Assembly: GCA_036785705.1 (NCBI GenBank)
Contig: JAWUZG010000052.1
Span: 2,976,001-3,040,000 of the forward strand
From: Acanthornis magna
Lineage: Eukaryota; Chordata; Aves; Passeriformes; Acanthizidae
Direction: 5' to 3'
DNA length: 64,000 bases
Shown: positions 51,233-62,290 of the stretch, piece after piece
Position numbering within the stretch: position 1 is the stretch's first letter
Layout of the letters: every line of letters starts with the position of its first letter
Translations under genes and position numbers: made by a program
The notes under the pieces: model-generated
Database searches by the model: none
Seen by the model: the letters and a program-made list of their open reading frames with translations, nothing else
Told to the model about the DNA's origin: nothing

Positions 51233-53611
51233 AGCTGCTTGTAGCTTCCTAAACTGAAAGATACCTTCCTGGTCGTGCGATGGAGAAACAATTTAAGTTT
51301 GTATTCCTAAGGAGCCTCTGAAAAACTTCTGATGCCCAGCAGGATTGCCTACTACAGAATGAAAAAGCACTTTAGTAACAACATTTTGAAATACCCATCT
51401 CAAGCCACATTAAAATCACTATGCAATATGCAGTAATACAGTATTTCTGTTGCTATGAGACATATAGCTGAAGCTCTTCAGAATGCTACATGCTACAATC
51501 ACAGCGTTCTTTATGTCTTTACTAGAAATTCTGGACATTCAAAGATTCCTTTCTTATGCCTTTGGATTTATGATTTTACATCTGTTTTTTAACATAGCAA
51601 TACATTTCCTTACAAATCCACTACCTCTACTAAAGAAGCATCTTTCATAATTATTAAAATAATCAGTGGCAATAATACCCTCAAGAAAAACAGGAAATTA
51701 TACTGTTATTTATAGCAGTGTTCACAGCAGTTTTTAAACCTCCTTTTTTCATAAGTTACATGTAAAGGTCTCTAATTTTTGAACTTTTGTTTCTCCTAAC
51801 TTTCATATTGTCAGTCTACATCAAGATTTTGTTTTCTTAGTGCTTGCCTGAATCAGCTTACCTTCACCTGAGGAAAGCAGCATCTTTCTCTTTGTCTCTT
51901 TTTCTCCGGATCTTTTTTTTCTATATCTTTCTCTTTTGGCTTTGAGAATATATTATTATTCTCATTCCTCAGCAATATTCCTGTATGCCACAAGGCCATA
52001 TTTTTGTAGGCATCCTACAGATCACAGAGAGGGGTGGTGCTTACCAAAACTGGCATACACTCTAACAGGCTTTAACAGAGTCTGTTTTTCTGTCCATTTT
52101 ATGCATAGGGAACTGGGACCAAGATACAGCAAAACTTAAGTATAACCTTAAATGGTGTTTCAACATCCCTATCCCATTTAAAATTAGTTTTCTGCCTAAG
52201 GGAGCACATATTCCTTGATAAAGTAACACAAGGTTAATATTAAACCAGATTTTATCCATTATTTCACAAACCGTTATTTACCTATAGATCCTGAGCTATT
52301 GACAATACCATGGTCCCCACAGGCCAGCAGACTGGCAACAGGGTCAAACTAAAACTTCTTTCAATAAACAATGTCTTGGGAACATGCTTACATACAACTG
52401 TTTCCCACAGCTCTTTACAGATTTCTAGTGTCATCCAGCAGTCTAGAGATCACCTGTGGGTTGTCTGCGTCATCCCAAGTAAAATGAAGTGGTTCATAAT
52501 CCACTTTAACAATGTAAATGACATTCAGCTGTAGCTACAGCACACCTCTGAAAGAGCACAAGTAACCAAACAATGACAGCAGTCCTGATGCTTAAACTAA
52601 GAACATCAAAAGCTACATTTTCTTTGGCCATGAGTTTTCTTATAGGCTTTTCACATCAACTTTTTCTTATGTAATATACAAAGGACTAACACCTCAAGGT
52701 CTATCTCAGTCGTTACAGACTTGGAAACCTACCAAGGGTTCTGGTGGCTTTAACAATAAACAGAACCTTATTTTCTGATGAGGATCTCAGTGTACAGCTG
52801 AAGAAAAGTGTGTTTTTCCAACCAGTGTTGAAAGTAAGTTTTTAAAAAAATACATCAAAGGAAATAGGAAGCCAGAACACCTTGAAACCCTGGATACGGA
52901 AATTGATTGTTCCACTCATTCTAAATCTGCTCACATGGAATTTGACTGGGTGATGAGATGAGTGACAGGATTGGCAAAAAGCAAAAGACACTCCTTTAGC
53001 CTTTGCCATTCTAAGGCTTGAGCTCCTAATTGCCCCAGTTCTGGATATCTATGTTAGAAAGGGCTCACCATGTAGCAAGGCTGACAGTGGATCCTTGATT
53101 TACTTGCTATTTGCAGTGGTCTTATACTAAGGAAAAATAATAAATGTTCATTTAGGCTCCCTTGCCCACTAAAGGTTAGTTTATACTTTATGGTCTTGAA
53201 TTATAAAATTTTTCAAGAGCGCAGCAGTTTTTGAGAGAAGTCTTGAAAAATCTCACATTTTGCATAGTCTAGTATTTCTTCCAGGGGGAATATTTATAAA
53301 TGTTTAGGAAAGATTGCAGTCATTATCTCCGAGCTCTATTGAAACCCTTCTCCCTGCATTCTTGTCCAGGTTGTAGTCAAGATGTTTCAGAGAGGTTGAC
53401 CAGATTTTTATTGGTCTAAAAATTAAACAGGGATGCTTCTGAAATTATCTGGATCAAAATAAAGGAAAAGTTGAGGAGTCAGAGGTCAGATGTGGATGGA
53501 GCTGTAGGAAACACAGAACAAATATCATGCCTGCATTATTTCATGGAAGTAGAGAGATGCCCAAACTAGGTAATTAAATTATTATTTTATAAGCCCCTCC
53601 CTGCCACCAAA
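51233..53611. other. AT-rich unique non-coding DNA
   Basis: No gene or repeat is recognised. The frames at 51936-52534 are short and featureless. Confidence 0.5.
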
Positions 53612-53631
53612 TTTTTTTTTTTTTTTTTTTT
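53612..53631 (-). repeat. T20 homopolymer
   Basis: A pure T run, equivalent to A20 on the minus strand. No retroposon body is recognised beside it. Confidence 0.9.
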
Positions 53632-56600
53632 AATTTCAAAAGCTGGATGAAACTCTAACAGGAACACCAGGGATTTAGAAAATGTAGAGATTTTGAAATT
53701 CTTTAACTACTGGCAAACATTCCAGATTTTCCCAATGGTTCATTGCAAAAGCAATACGTTAATTACATGTATGAGTCCAAATACTTTATCACTCCATTAT
53801 GATAAATCCTGCTCAATAGAGCTGATAAAATCAGTCCATTAAAGTGATTAATTAGCCCTTTCTTGTTGTTGGACAATGACTCCTGAACATATTTTTATTT
53901 CTTATTCCGTTAGTTCAAACTGTTCTTCACAAATAAGTCCCTGGCTCTATGCTTCATTTATTCTGGGTAAAATTGAGAGTTCTCCAGCACAAAATCTAAC
54001 CTCCAGTCAAATGCCAGCAAAGTTAGGAGCCTTGTGCTGTACAGCTGGTCATTCAAATCACACAGGATTTTTTTCTAGCATTTTTTTCTGTTCTACACCA
54101 TTTGGTTACAATATTCAGCAAAGGATGATAAGTGTAAGATATTCAATTTTTATTAATGCCCGAATTTGTATACAAACATGACTATACACAACAACAGCAG
54201 CTATTAACCAAATGGATAAACAAGAATGCATTTGGAATCATTTTTGTGAGCAGTTGGAGGAAAAATACTCAGTAAACATAGCCAACACTAGAATTCAAAT
54301 GAACAGTATGTATTACTATCAAGTATTCACACATCCATTATTAAAATTATCTGGAAGAATACTCATTGTTAATGAGTTATTTGAGACAACATGCATGCAT
54401 CCTGTAAGTCCCCCATTTAAAAAATTGTCCTACTTTTCCCACAAATAATAGTCATTCCCTTTTTAATATATCTTATAAATCTTGAAAGTCTGGAGCAGTA
54501 CTATTTATTAATAACATTATTAATAAAATATCCTGACTATTTTAATAACATTAATAAAACATATAGAGGATTTATTAACAAGATATTTTAAAGTCCACAC
54601 ATATCTATTAAAAGTCACCAGTGACAATGCACGATTCTATTACAACCTGTTCAGATCTAATAGATAATCTCTTTTTCAAATAACCTGTAATTCAGAAACT
54701 TCTATTGAAATTTCAATAGAATTAATTATTTACATGGTATTCCAAGACAGTTAGCAATATATTAGCAGTTCCTGGGTCTGTGAAATATCATGGCTCTTTA
54801 TGTGTTATTTCCTTTCTTTATTTTCTAATAAAGCTAACCTGACTTCACACATGTTAACCTCAGCTCTCTATCAACTAAAATGCTTTCCCAGGGCAGTCAG
54901 GAACAAATTCAAAGGTTACTGACAACTACTTTCAATATATGTTTTGAAGAATAGTAAAAAAATTATCTTCCCAATACTGGAAGGAGTCATTAACTAAGAC
55001 TTGTTTAATGACCATTAACCATCATTAAATAACCATTAACTGACATGCTGTATTATGCATTTGCCAGAAGCACTCTGCAGCACTTAAAATGAGAGAAGAG
55101 GAAAATATAAACCAAAAATGTCTCTCCTGAATAGTAGTCACAGCCAAATTTCAGACACAGTCTGGCGTTTGTGTTGTAAAGATACACAGCATTCCAAAGT
55201 CTCACTAACCACAAAAGCTTTTATATTCACGTTGGCCCCAGAAAAATCCCTATTAAGAGTTCCTTGAGCTCAGAGCTTCTCCTGCCACAGAGGGCCTAAA
55301 ATAAATATTTCTATTGAGGAAGCAATCTCAAGGCAAAGACAGTTCATGAGTAGGAAGTTCCTCACGGAGATTTCTACACCTGCAGTATAAACCTAAGATT
55401 TCGACTTACAGTACATTCTCCTCTACAATGTCTACAGAAGTCACAAGCTTGTTCATTTAATCCAGCCCAGACCTGAACTTGGTTTATACTACTTTATAAC
55501 TTGAACTCAATTTATAAACTGCACAATTTGGAATAAGGAGGTAAACAAATCATTTATTACAGACAGAGCTCTAGTTCCTTCTCACAGTTCCTCTTTAGAA
55601 GAAAGGAATACGGGGATAGCTGAGGATGAAAAGATCCATTCATTGCTCACCATAAGTCACTCTGGACTTGGATCTATGTTCATACACAGCAACACTCATA
55701 AGATGTTGCTGCTGTAAGGTATGAGCAGATTCCTTGGGGGAATGCTTGCCCAAGGAGACGACCTTACAGCTGAAGCCATTGTTAATTATACAATACAAGC
55801 AGGATTTTGGAAAAGTAAAGTCTAATGGCCTGTGCAATCTCTGATTACAACAGACATTCTTCTCTGGAAATATTATTCTAGTTTCACTCTTTTCCCCATT
55901 TGAGGTCTAGTGAGATTGAAGGCATTTAGCTGTTACAATGACTATTGGTTCTTCCCTCCTCCTACAAAAATGTATCTTACAAATCCCCAAACACCACCAT
56001 TTAATTAAACGTTGTAATCAATTCAATACATATAGTTTTACTGCTTAATGCATCCTAACACATGTAATGGAGAATTTAAACTACAAATAAAGAAGCACCC
56101 ACCACAAATAAGTAAAGAAAAATGGTACATACATTAATTTTGTTTCTTGTAGATGACTGAACTGTTGTGTTATGGGAGGTTTATTTTGCTTTCTACCAAG
56201 TATAGATGAGTCACTGTAATACAGATGACACACTTAGCCAGCTTGCTTTACAAGTTGGGATAATAGAGTGAGTTGGTTGAAAAAGCCCAAAGCACACAAA
56301 CAGCTGCCAGGATTTTAACTGGATGGATATTTGTCAGCTAATTAATTATCCAGAGAGTAGATAAAATATAAAGCCAGAGAAGTTTGGATATTCAGAATTT
56401 TTCACAATAAGGAGGTATTTTTAAAACACTGATGATTCTGAAGCAAAAACATTTAATTGCAACATTAGGTTTAATATAAATAGAAAGGTTAATAGAAAAA
56501 TGTTCAACTACAGGAAAAGATGATCAATACCTCATTGTGGCAATTACTTTACATTGTTATTGACTTTTGCCAAAAATAATTTACCTGTAGTGAGAAAAAA

Positions 56601-59600
56601 TATGTAAAATTTGTGTTTACAGAGCCAGAATTTAGAAAGTAAGAATGAATAGGAATGGGTGAACAACTGTAAACACAAGAGATTGCAGCTGAGACATCTC
56701 TTGAGGGATGTTCTTGAGGAAAGTTCTCTGGATCTGACTCATCTCTTCAATTTGCTCATAGAAAGTCAAGCTTTTTCCTTCATTTGGGAAGATTCCATTG
56801 CAGCAGTTTGAACATCCCCTTCCTCTTCCTTCCCGTCCCTACACTATCTGCACACCTGCCATCCCCACAGGAGATAAACCCACAACTTTGTCAATTACCC
56901 CCAGAAATTATGTTTCACAGGGCCAATGCTGGGACTGGGTCTGGCAATAAACTACACAACAGGACCATCCTTTCCAGTGAGCATATCATTCCCTCTTATC
57001 TCACCATCTGGCTTATCCATAGGGGTTGCCTCTGCTAGAAGGTTACCATAATATCTGCCAACAACAGAACAGTGTCTGAGCCCCTTTCCTTCACAGATGC
57101 TTAGAGGACCCATAGCACTCCCTTTATGGTTGAATTAAATTGAAGTTAACTGAAAAGCCTACAAGCCCTTGCCTCTGTAATATTTGGAGTGAAGAACTGT
57201 CTTCATTTTACACAAGGTCCCTGAAAGATTAATTTAATGCTAACACAGAAATACCAGCAGAGCACACACATGCAGAACCTGTCATACATGCCGTGCCTCA
57301 GAACTCAGTGGTTTAGCAAGAAAAAGGAATGAAATTAAATAACAGACATAGGTAAGGGGTCTCAGGTTTGCTCCTCCTCTGAAGACACTTTAATTCTAAC
57401 CTTGGTTTCTATGCTTTTATTTCTCTTGGTCCAAGAAGGCCTTCACCCAAAGCCCACAAAAGCCAACACGAACTTTTATGTTGCTGTAAATGGACTTTGT
57501 ATAAGAATCAAAGCAAAAAACACATGTCCAAACCTCTCTGAGCACTACAAAGAGCAATTAGAATGCAGATAACACATTGCTGTTTCTGATTGTTCATTAT
57601 CATAGCGTTATAGATATTATGGCTGTGGTTTTTTCTCCTTCTCTGCTGATGTTGCTACATCAGTCAGATATCCCTATAGCTAATTATACAGACATATTTC
57701 AATCTGATTAAAACTCACATCAGTGTAATTGAAAAACATCAGTGGCAGTGTTCTAGAGGGAAACAACATTCCATGTATTTTTAATAGCTGGAGGTGGGCC
57801 TTTCTTTTACTGTAGTTAACTCATATTTCCCAAAACAAGGTCCTGCTGCCAGGTGATTCTGACCTTGCTGAACTTTAACTGCTAGGGCTATGTTGTTGTA
57901 TGTTAGATGACTTCCCAAGCGTCATTTTTCTGTTAGTGAGACAAAGTTCCATGTGGAAAACCATATGGGATTCTGTGATGCAGAAAAATTTTAAAATATA
58001 TGCATGCAACACTGAATTGAGGCTGTACTTGGAAATATAATCTTGACTTTGAAATGAGAGATTTTGTACTCTTTTAATGCAGTTTGCCATCTGTGGTTCT
58101 CTTATCTTGCTCTGCAGCAACAAAGTTCTCAAGGTCACAGAATCCTCTGCTTGAACACTGCCCTGTGCATCTGTTTCTGACAGGAGGATCTGCAGGTGTG
58201 TCTGCTGAAGGACTAGCAAGACCCACCTCCTCTTCTTGAGCCAGTGAGTCTTGGATTAAAGGAGGATTTTGATAGCTGGTAAGAGCCAGCCAACTCCACT
58301 TTACAGAGCTGCTAGTGACTGAAACTCCTTTACAGATTCATTTTACAGAGCTGCTTCCTAAATCTTTAAGTGTTCAACTGAGTGTTGATAGTCTTATCTC
58401 CCATAGTTAATATGAATGACTATCCCTTTTAATCAACCAAGCATTTATCGCTGAAGATGTCTTGAATTAAGGAGAAAAGGCTGATTAATGACTCTGCCTA
58501 TCTCTATGTTAGTATCTCTTCAAAAGGAAGTGGAGTTATTCTCTGTATTTTTTAATTAATTGACACCTTTGCTACTATTAATTTAGCAAGTCATTATGTC
58601 ATAAAGGCATTTGTCAATAACATTGTCAGTGAAGGCTGATGGAATATACTTAAAAGGTGGCTATGAAGACACAGCTCACAAATACTTACAGAGCCTTTTG
58701 GGGATGTCAAGGAGGAGAGGAGAGAAAGTTCTCATTATCGGTGGTAGAATGTGACAGTCTTTTGAAAACAAAGAATCAGGGCTTACGACAGTGTTAATAG
58801 GTCTGGGATTTATCTCACTTTGTTACTAAAATTCTGCTCGAGAGAGGCCCCCAGAAAGAGGAGCAAGAGGTATAAGAACACAGAATATCAAGGCATAAAA
58901 GATTGCCAACATCTCTGTGATTCTGGCTCTAACATCCGTCTTAAATTCCTGTCACGTGTCTCTGCCTTGATCTGATCCGTATTATCATTCCCTTTATTCC
59001 CCTCTTCTGTCACAAGGCTGTTTTGTCACTCACCAGAAGTGGCTCCATTACAATTACTGTCCAGAGCAGTTACTGGCTCTCTGACTTCTATTTGAATGAG
59101 CTGGCTAAATGTTGTCATTTTGATGATAGTCACTTTGTAGGAGTCTGGGACTTCCAGGCTTCACTTTCCTTTTCCCATTCCCTGAATGATTCCTTCAGCA
59201 AAATTGCTCATGGTGTATCTGCCTGTCAGAAGAAAGAATACAAAATTGTCTGGGGTTTTTTTGCCTCTTGCTGTTATGCCAAGCCCTTTAAGAAATGAAT
59301 AATGAGCCATAGATTATGCCAGTCATTCATGACCATTGCCAGAAATGCAATGCAAATGTAACTGCAAAGAACTGATATGCCTACTCTTGATACAAAATTA
59401 TTTCGAGTTTTGCCCTCCTTGTATATTGTTGAAAAAAACAACTAGTGTTTCCACAGGGAAAGAAGGAAACCCTTGAGAAGTGGGAAAAACTCTGCAGAAA
59501 ATTGTGTTCAAAGCACCATTTCTATTTCTGTATCCCATATGCAGAGACAGGTCAAAGGCAAGCAAAGAACATAAATCCTATGCAATCAAAGAACCTGTTA

Positions 59601-60982
59601 GGAAATGTCAGAGATTCCCTTAAGCTGCCAAGCTTGAGTGCAAGATCATGATACTTCTCTGTCTCTCTCTCTCTTCTCAGTGGCATTCAGTATTTTCTCT
59701 CAAGCTCCAACTTTAGAATTTAAAAGGCATTAAAACTTTTTAGCAATGACAAGCAAAAATCTACATAACAGGACAGAGAGGTTTGAAAAGGCAAAGCATC
59801 TGCAGCCTGAAAGTTCAAAACCATTGGATACATTGAATCAACCTATCAACACCAAAGTAATTGATTTTTTTTTTCATTTAATTATATATTTTTAAGCCAA
59901 ACCAGGACAGTGGTAAGGGATTCTTTTCCTTCCAGAACAATATCTTGATGTTCTCCAGCAATCTTAATAAACCACGGTGGTCCACTTTTGCCTTGCTCTC
60001 CCAGTGCCCATTTCTCAAAAATTCAAATCTAGCTCAGCTTTAAAATCTTTCCTCCATCTGTTCCTGGGATACCTTGCCTGTCTATCTTCATTACTCCAAA
60101 TCTGAGCAGAGCAGAGCTCTTCCCCAACCAAAAATTTCCTTACTTGGTTAAAAAACATTTGACAAAGAAAAAATGCCTATTCCTTTAAATACAGTGAGGA
60201 GACATGTCTGGTTAACAAGCTACATAAATCCACATTTCTGCTGCTTTGGGGAGAAGAGTGCGTCATCGCCTCAACTTGTAAGTCTTTCATTTTAACCTAT
60301 TTCTAAGACTACTTTTGCTCACCAGCATATGTAGATGATCTAACAATATCAAGGCTATAAACAAAACCCTTGAGGCTGTTTATTTAACAAAAAGATAAAT
60401 AAGAAACCTCCTATAAATGAAGGACTTGTATCTCCCCTTGACAAGATGAAAATCAGTGCAAAGGGAGTAAATAGCTTGTCCAACTTGGTACAAGAATTCT
60501 TGGGAAATTGATTTAAGTCTTGCATTGTCCCAGCCCATCCTCCCTGAGAAATTCACAGTCAAATCAGACTGGAAACGATGAAAAGAATTTCCAGCTTTTT
60601 CTGCTGGTGAGTGAAAAGTAAAATTATTCCTTGTTCCTCCTACCAAAATAGCCATTGATATGGAAACTCACAAGTCCTTGAATGACTCAGTTTCTTTGTG
60701 GAGCTCTTTGACCCTTCTGCAAAGAGTGACACCACGAGGAACAGCCACCAGCATCACATATTCTGTTTAGCTAACCAAATTCAGTGAGAAGGTCTGTCAC
60801 TGTTCACGGGAAAGCATCAACAGCAAACCTTTCCCTGACTTTTCCCACTCAGTGACCTGTCGTGTTGTTTCCAGGCTCCTCCCTCTAAAGGAAAATCACA
60901 TCCCCTCTTCCATAAAACAAAAAGAGATAAACACAGAGGAGAATTTAAGCTTTTGATCTCACTGCTTCTCAGTGTGGTGTCC
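53632..60982. other. AT-rich unique non-coding DNA
   Basis: A 7.3-kb stretch without a supportable gene or transposon. The blocks at 53740-53880, 57560-57740 and 58540-58640 are AT-rich but complex, with TTAATTA / ATTTGTCAATAAC-type motifs, and look like conserved-element candidates. The segment 54470-55045 is very AT-rich with ATTAATAA and CCATTAA near-repeats. Frames of 80-114 codons (53876-54181, 57875-58219, 59023-59298) have no recognisable domain. Confidence 0.45.
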
Positions 60983-61246
60983 TGTTGGGTGTTCTTAATA
61001 GGCAGGGCAGTGAAGTGTGCACAATCCAGCATTAGCTTAGCAGAGCCAACAGAAGCAGCATTTGTATGACAGCTCACCATCACTCTAAGTGATTCGTTTA
61101 GATGTGTAAACAAGTAGCTAGTAACCAATCTACTGCTTAGATATAGAGAGGCAGAAGATGTATATAAGTAGCCTTCTGATCTGTAATGAATGGCTTTCAC
61201 CTTGATCACGTTGGTCTGCGTGTGATTGACCCGTGCCTCCGCAACA
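60983..61246 (+). mobile_element. 5' LTR of an ERV, 264 bp
   Basis: Its ends TGTTG...CAACA match those of the solo LTR at 12665-13059, and most of its length aligns with it (for example GTAAACAAGTAGCTAGTAAC and TATATAAGTAGCCTTCTGAT). It has a TATA box at 61161-61168, but the polyadenylation signal reads AATGAA. It lacks about 130 bp present in the other copy, between two CTTAGC repeats. A primer-binding site and a gag start follow, so this is the 5' LTR of an element running rightward, not a solo LTR. The minus frames of 148-162 codons across it are antisense artefacts. Confidence 0.9.
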
Positions 61247-61248
61247 AA

Positions 61249-61266
61249 TGGTGACCCCGGCTTGCC
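61249..61266 (+). other. Primer-binding site, tRNA-Trp-like
   Basis: TGGTGACCCCGGCTTGCC begins 2 nt after the LTR. Its first 11 bases equal the tRNA-Trp-complementary site used by alpharetroviruses (TGGTGACCCCGACGTGAT), and 14 of 18 positions agree overall. This primes minus-strand DNA synthesis. The mismatches suggest decay or a related primer tRNA. Confidence 0.75.
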
Positions 61267-61459
61267 TGAATGAGTTCGTAACGAATTGCTTGTGCGTGCA
61301 GGCATGGAGAAGACGGTTGAATTTCCCTGCTGGCCCCAGCAGGATGAATGGCCTAAAGTTTCCCTGCAGTCCTGTGCAGGATGAACAAGACAGAGCTCTG
61401 CAACACGTCAAGAAGACGTAAATCTCACCAAAAACAGGTGAGTCGGCCGTACGGAGGAG
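61267..61459 (+). other. ERV untranslated leader
   Basis: The 193 bases between primer-binding site and gag ATG. This is where the packaging signal would normally lie. It includes an imperfect internal repeat (CCTGCTGGCCCCAGCAGGAT and CCTGCAGTCCTGTGCAGGAT, about 61328-61382), each copy able to form a small hairpin. A CAG|GTGAGT consensus splice donor at 61436-61444 could be the retroviral major 5' splice site. Confidence 0.6.
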
Positions 61460-61705
61460 ATGGGATCGGACGAACGGGATGTAGTCCAAAACCTCCTCCA
61501 ACTTATTCTCTCTAAGAGAGCACAGAAATATGATGTCTCGGCTTTGAAAAGCTTTTTTAGCTGGGCGTGGGAGCACAGACTGATATTGGGTGCCTCTGTG
61601 ACTTTTGGGATCTGCACCTGGGGGGTGATCAGGAGAACGCTCTGGGACACTGTAGCTGCAGGCGGCAAGGAAGCAAAGGAGGCAACAAGGTACGTTCCTT
61701 TATAG
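61460..61705 (+). CDS. gag: ERV Gag matrix-like ORF, truncated, 81 codons
   Basis: The ORF begins Met-Gly, as myristoylated retroviral matrix proteins do. The N-terminal part (residues about 5-35) has the helix pattern of the betaretroviral matrix (Gag p10-type) domain: Val-Val-Gln-x-Leu-Leu near 8-13, a basic Lys-Arg then Tyr-Asp-Val-Ser-Ala-Leu at 19-29, and Phe-Phe-x-Trp-x-Trp at 32-37. A hydrophobic segment follows (about 41-56), then Trp-x-x-Ile-Arg-Arg-x-Leu-Trp and a basic, Ala-rich tail. It stops after 81 residues, just past a splice-donor-like AAG|GTACGT at 61687-61695; a full Gag polyprotein would be several hundred residues. In the cell the parent protein would assemble virions at the membrane. 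This copy can give at most a short matrix fragment. Family assignment is by pattern, not search. Confidence 0.65.
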   Translation: MGSDERDVVQNLLQLILSKRAQKYDVSALKSFFSWAWEHRLILGASVTFGICTWGVIRRTLWDTVAAGGKEAKEATRYVPL

Positions 61706-62290
61706 AAGACCACAGTAGATGTTTTACATGCTATGAAATCAGAGAGCCCCTGCAAGCCTTTTCTACCAACAATCTTTTTTCCACTATGCTGGACATTTCC
61801 TCATGAGTGCCCCCCCCCCCCCCCCCACCCCGCCACCCTCGGAACCGGTGGGAACTGAAGCTCCCCCCCCGCCACCCCCAACACCGGAGGCCGTCAAGGT
61901 CGAGGACGCAGCCTCGTAGAGGCTGATTCCCAATCCCCCTCTCAAGGGGAGGTCGAGGCTGGTCCATTGACCTCTACTGTTTTTTCAATTGCCATCTAAG
62001 ATTCATCAGAAACCTTGCAAGTGATACCTCTTAATCTACCTGCTAGAGCTGCTTCACCCGTAAACAGATTTTACTCCTTCTCTGACCTTCCCCCCTACTT
62101 GAAGAGCTGCTTTTTACATGACACATCCCCAGTCCTGCATCATCCTGCTGTCACTGGTGCTCACCCATCGGCCAGAGAGCTGACTCAGCTGCGACCGACT
62201 GGCAGAGCAGCTGACCGTGCGACCAGAGCCATCTCGGGATGTCTTCGAGGGAAGCAAGAAAGCTGCACAGAAGAAACAGCAGCTTCCTGA
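61706..62290 (+). pseudogene. gag: Degenerate gag remnant with proline-rich linker
   Basis: After the matrix ORF the frame is broken by stops and shifts. A proline-rich stretch follows a run of 17 C (61810-61826) and continues to an acidic Val-Lys-Val-Glu-Asp segment ending in a stop near 61917. Proline-rich linkers between matrix and capsid are usual in betaretroviral Gag. A second open stretch lies at 62015-62290 (91 codons), and its relation to Gag is uncertain. No capsid major-homology region and no zinc-knuckle CCHC box is visible. The homopolymer C run is a likely site of the frameshift. Confidence 0.5.
61810..61826. repeat. C17 homopolymer
   Basis: A pure run of 17 C within the proline-coding part of the gag remnant, prone to slippage. 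Confidence 0.95.

Noticed and set aside
60817..61576. 162- and 148-codon minus-strand frames near the ERV
   Set aside because: They run antisense through the LTR, leader and matrix ORF, which explain the sequence better.
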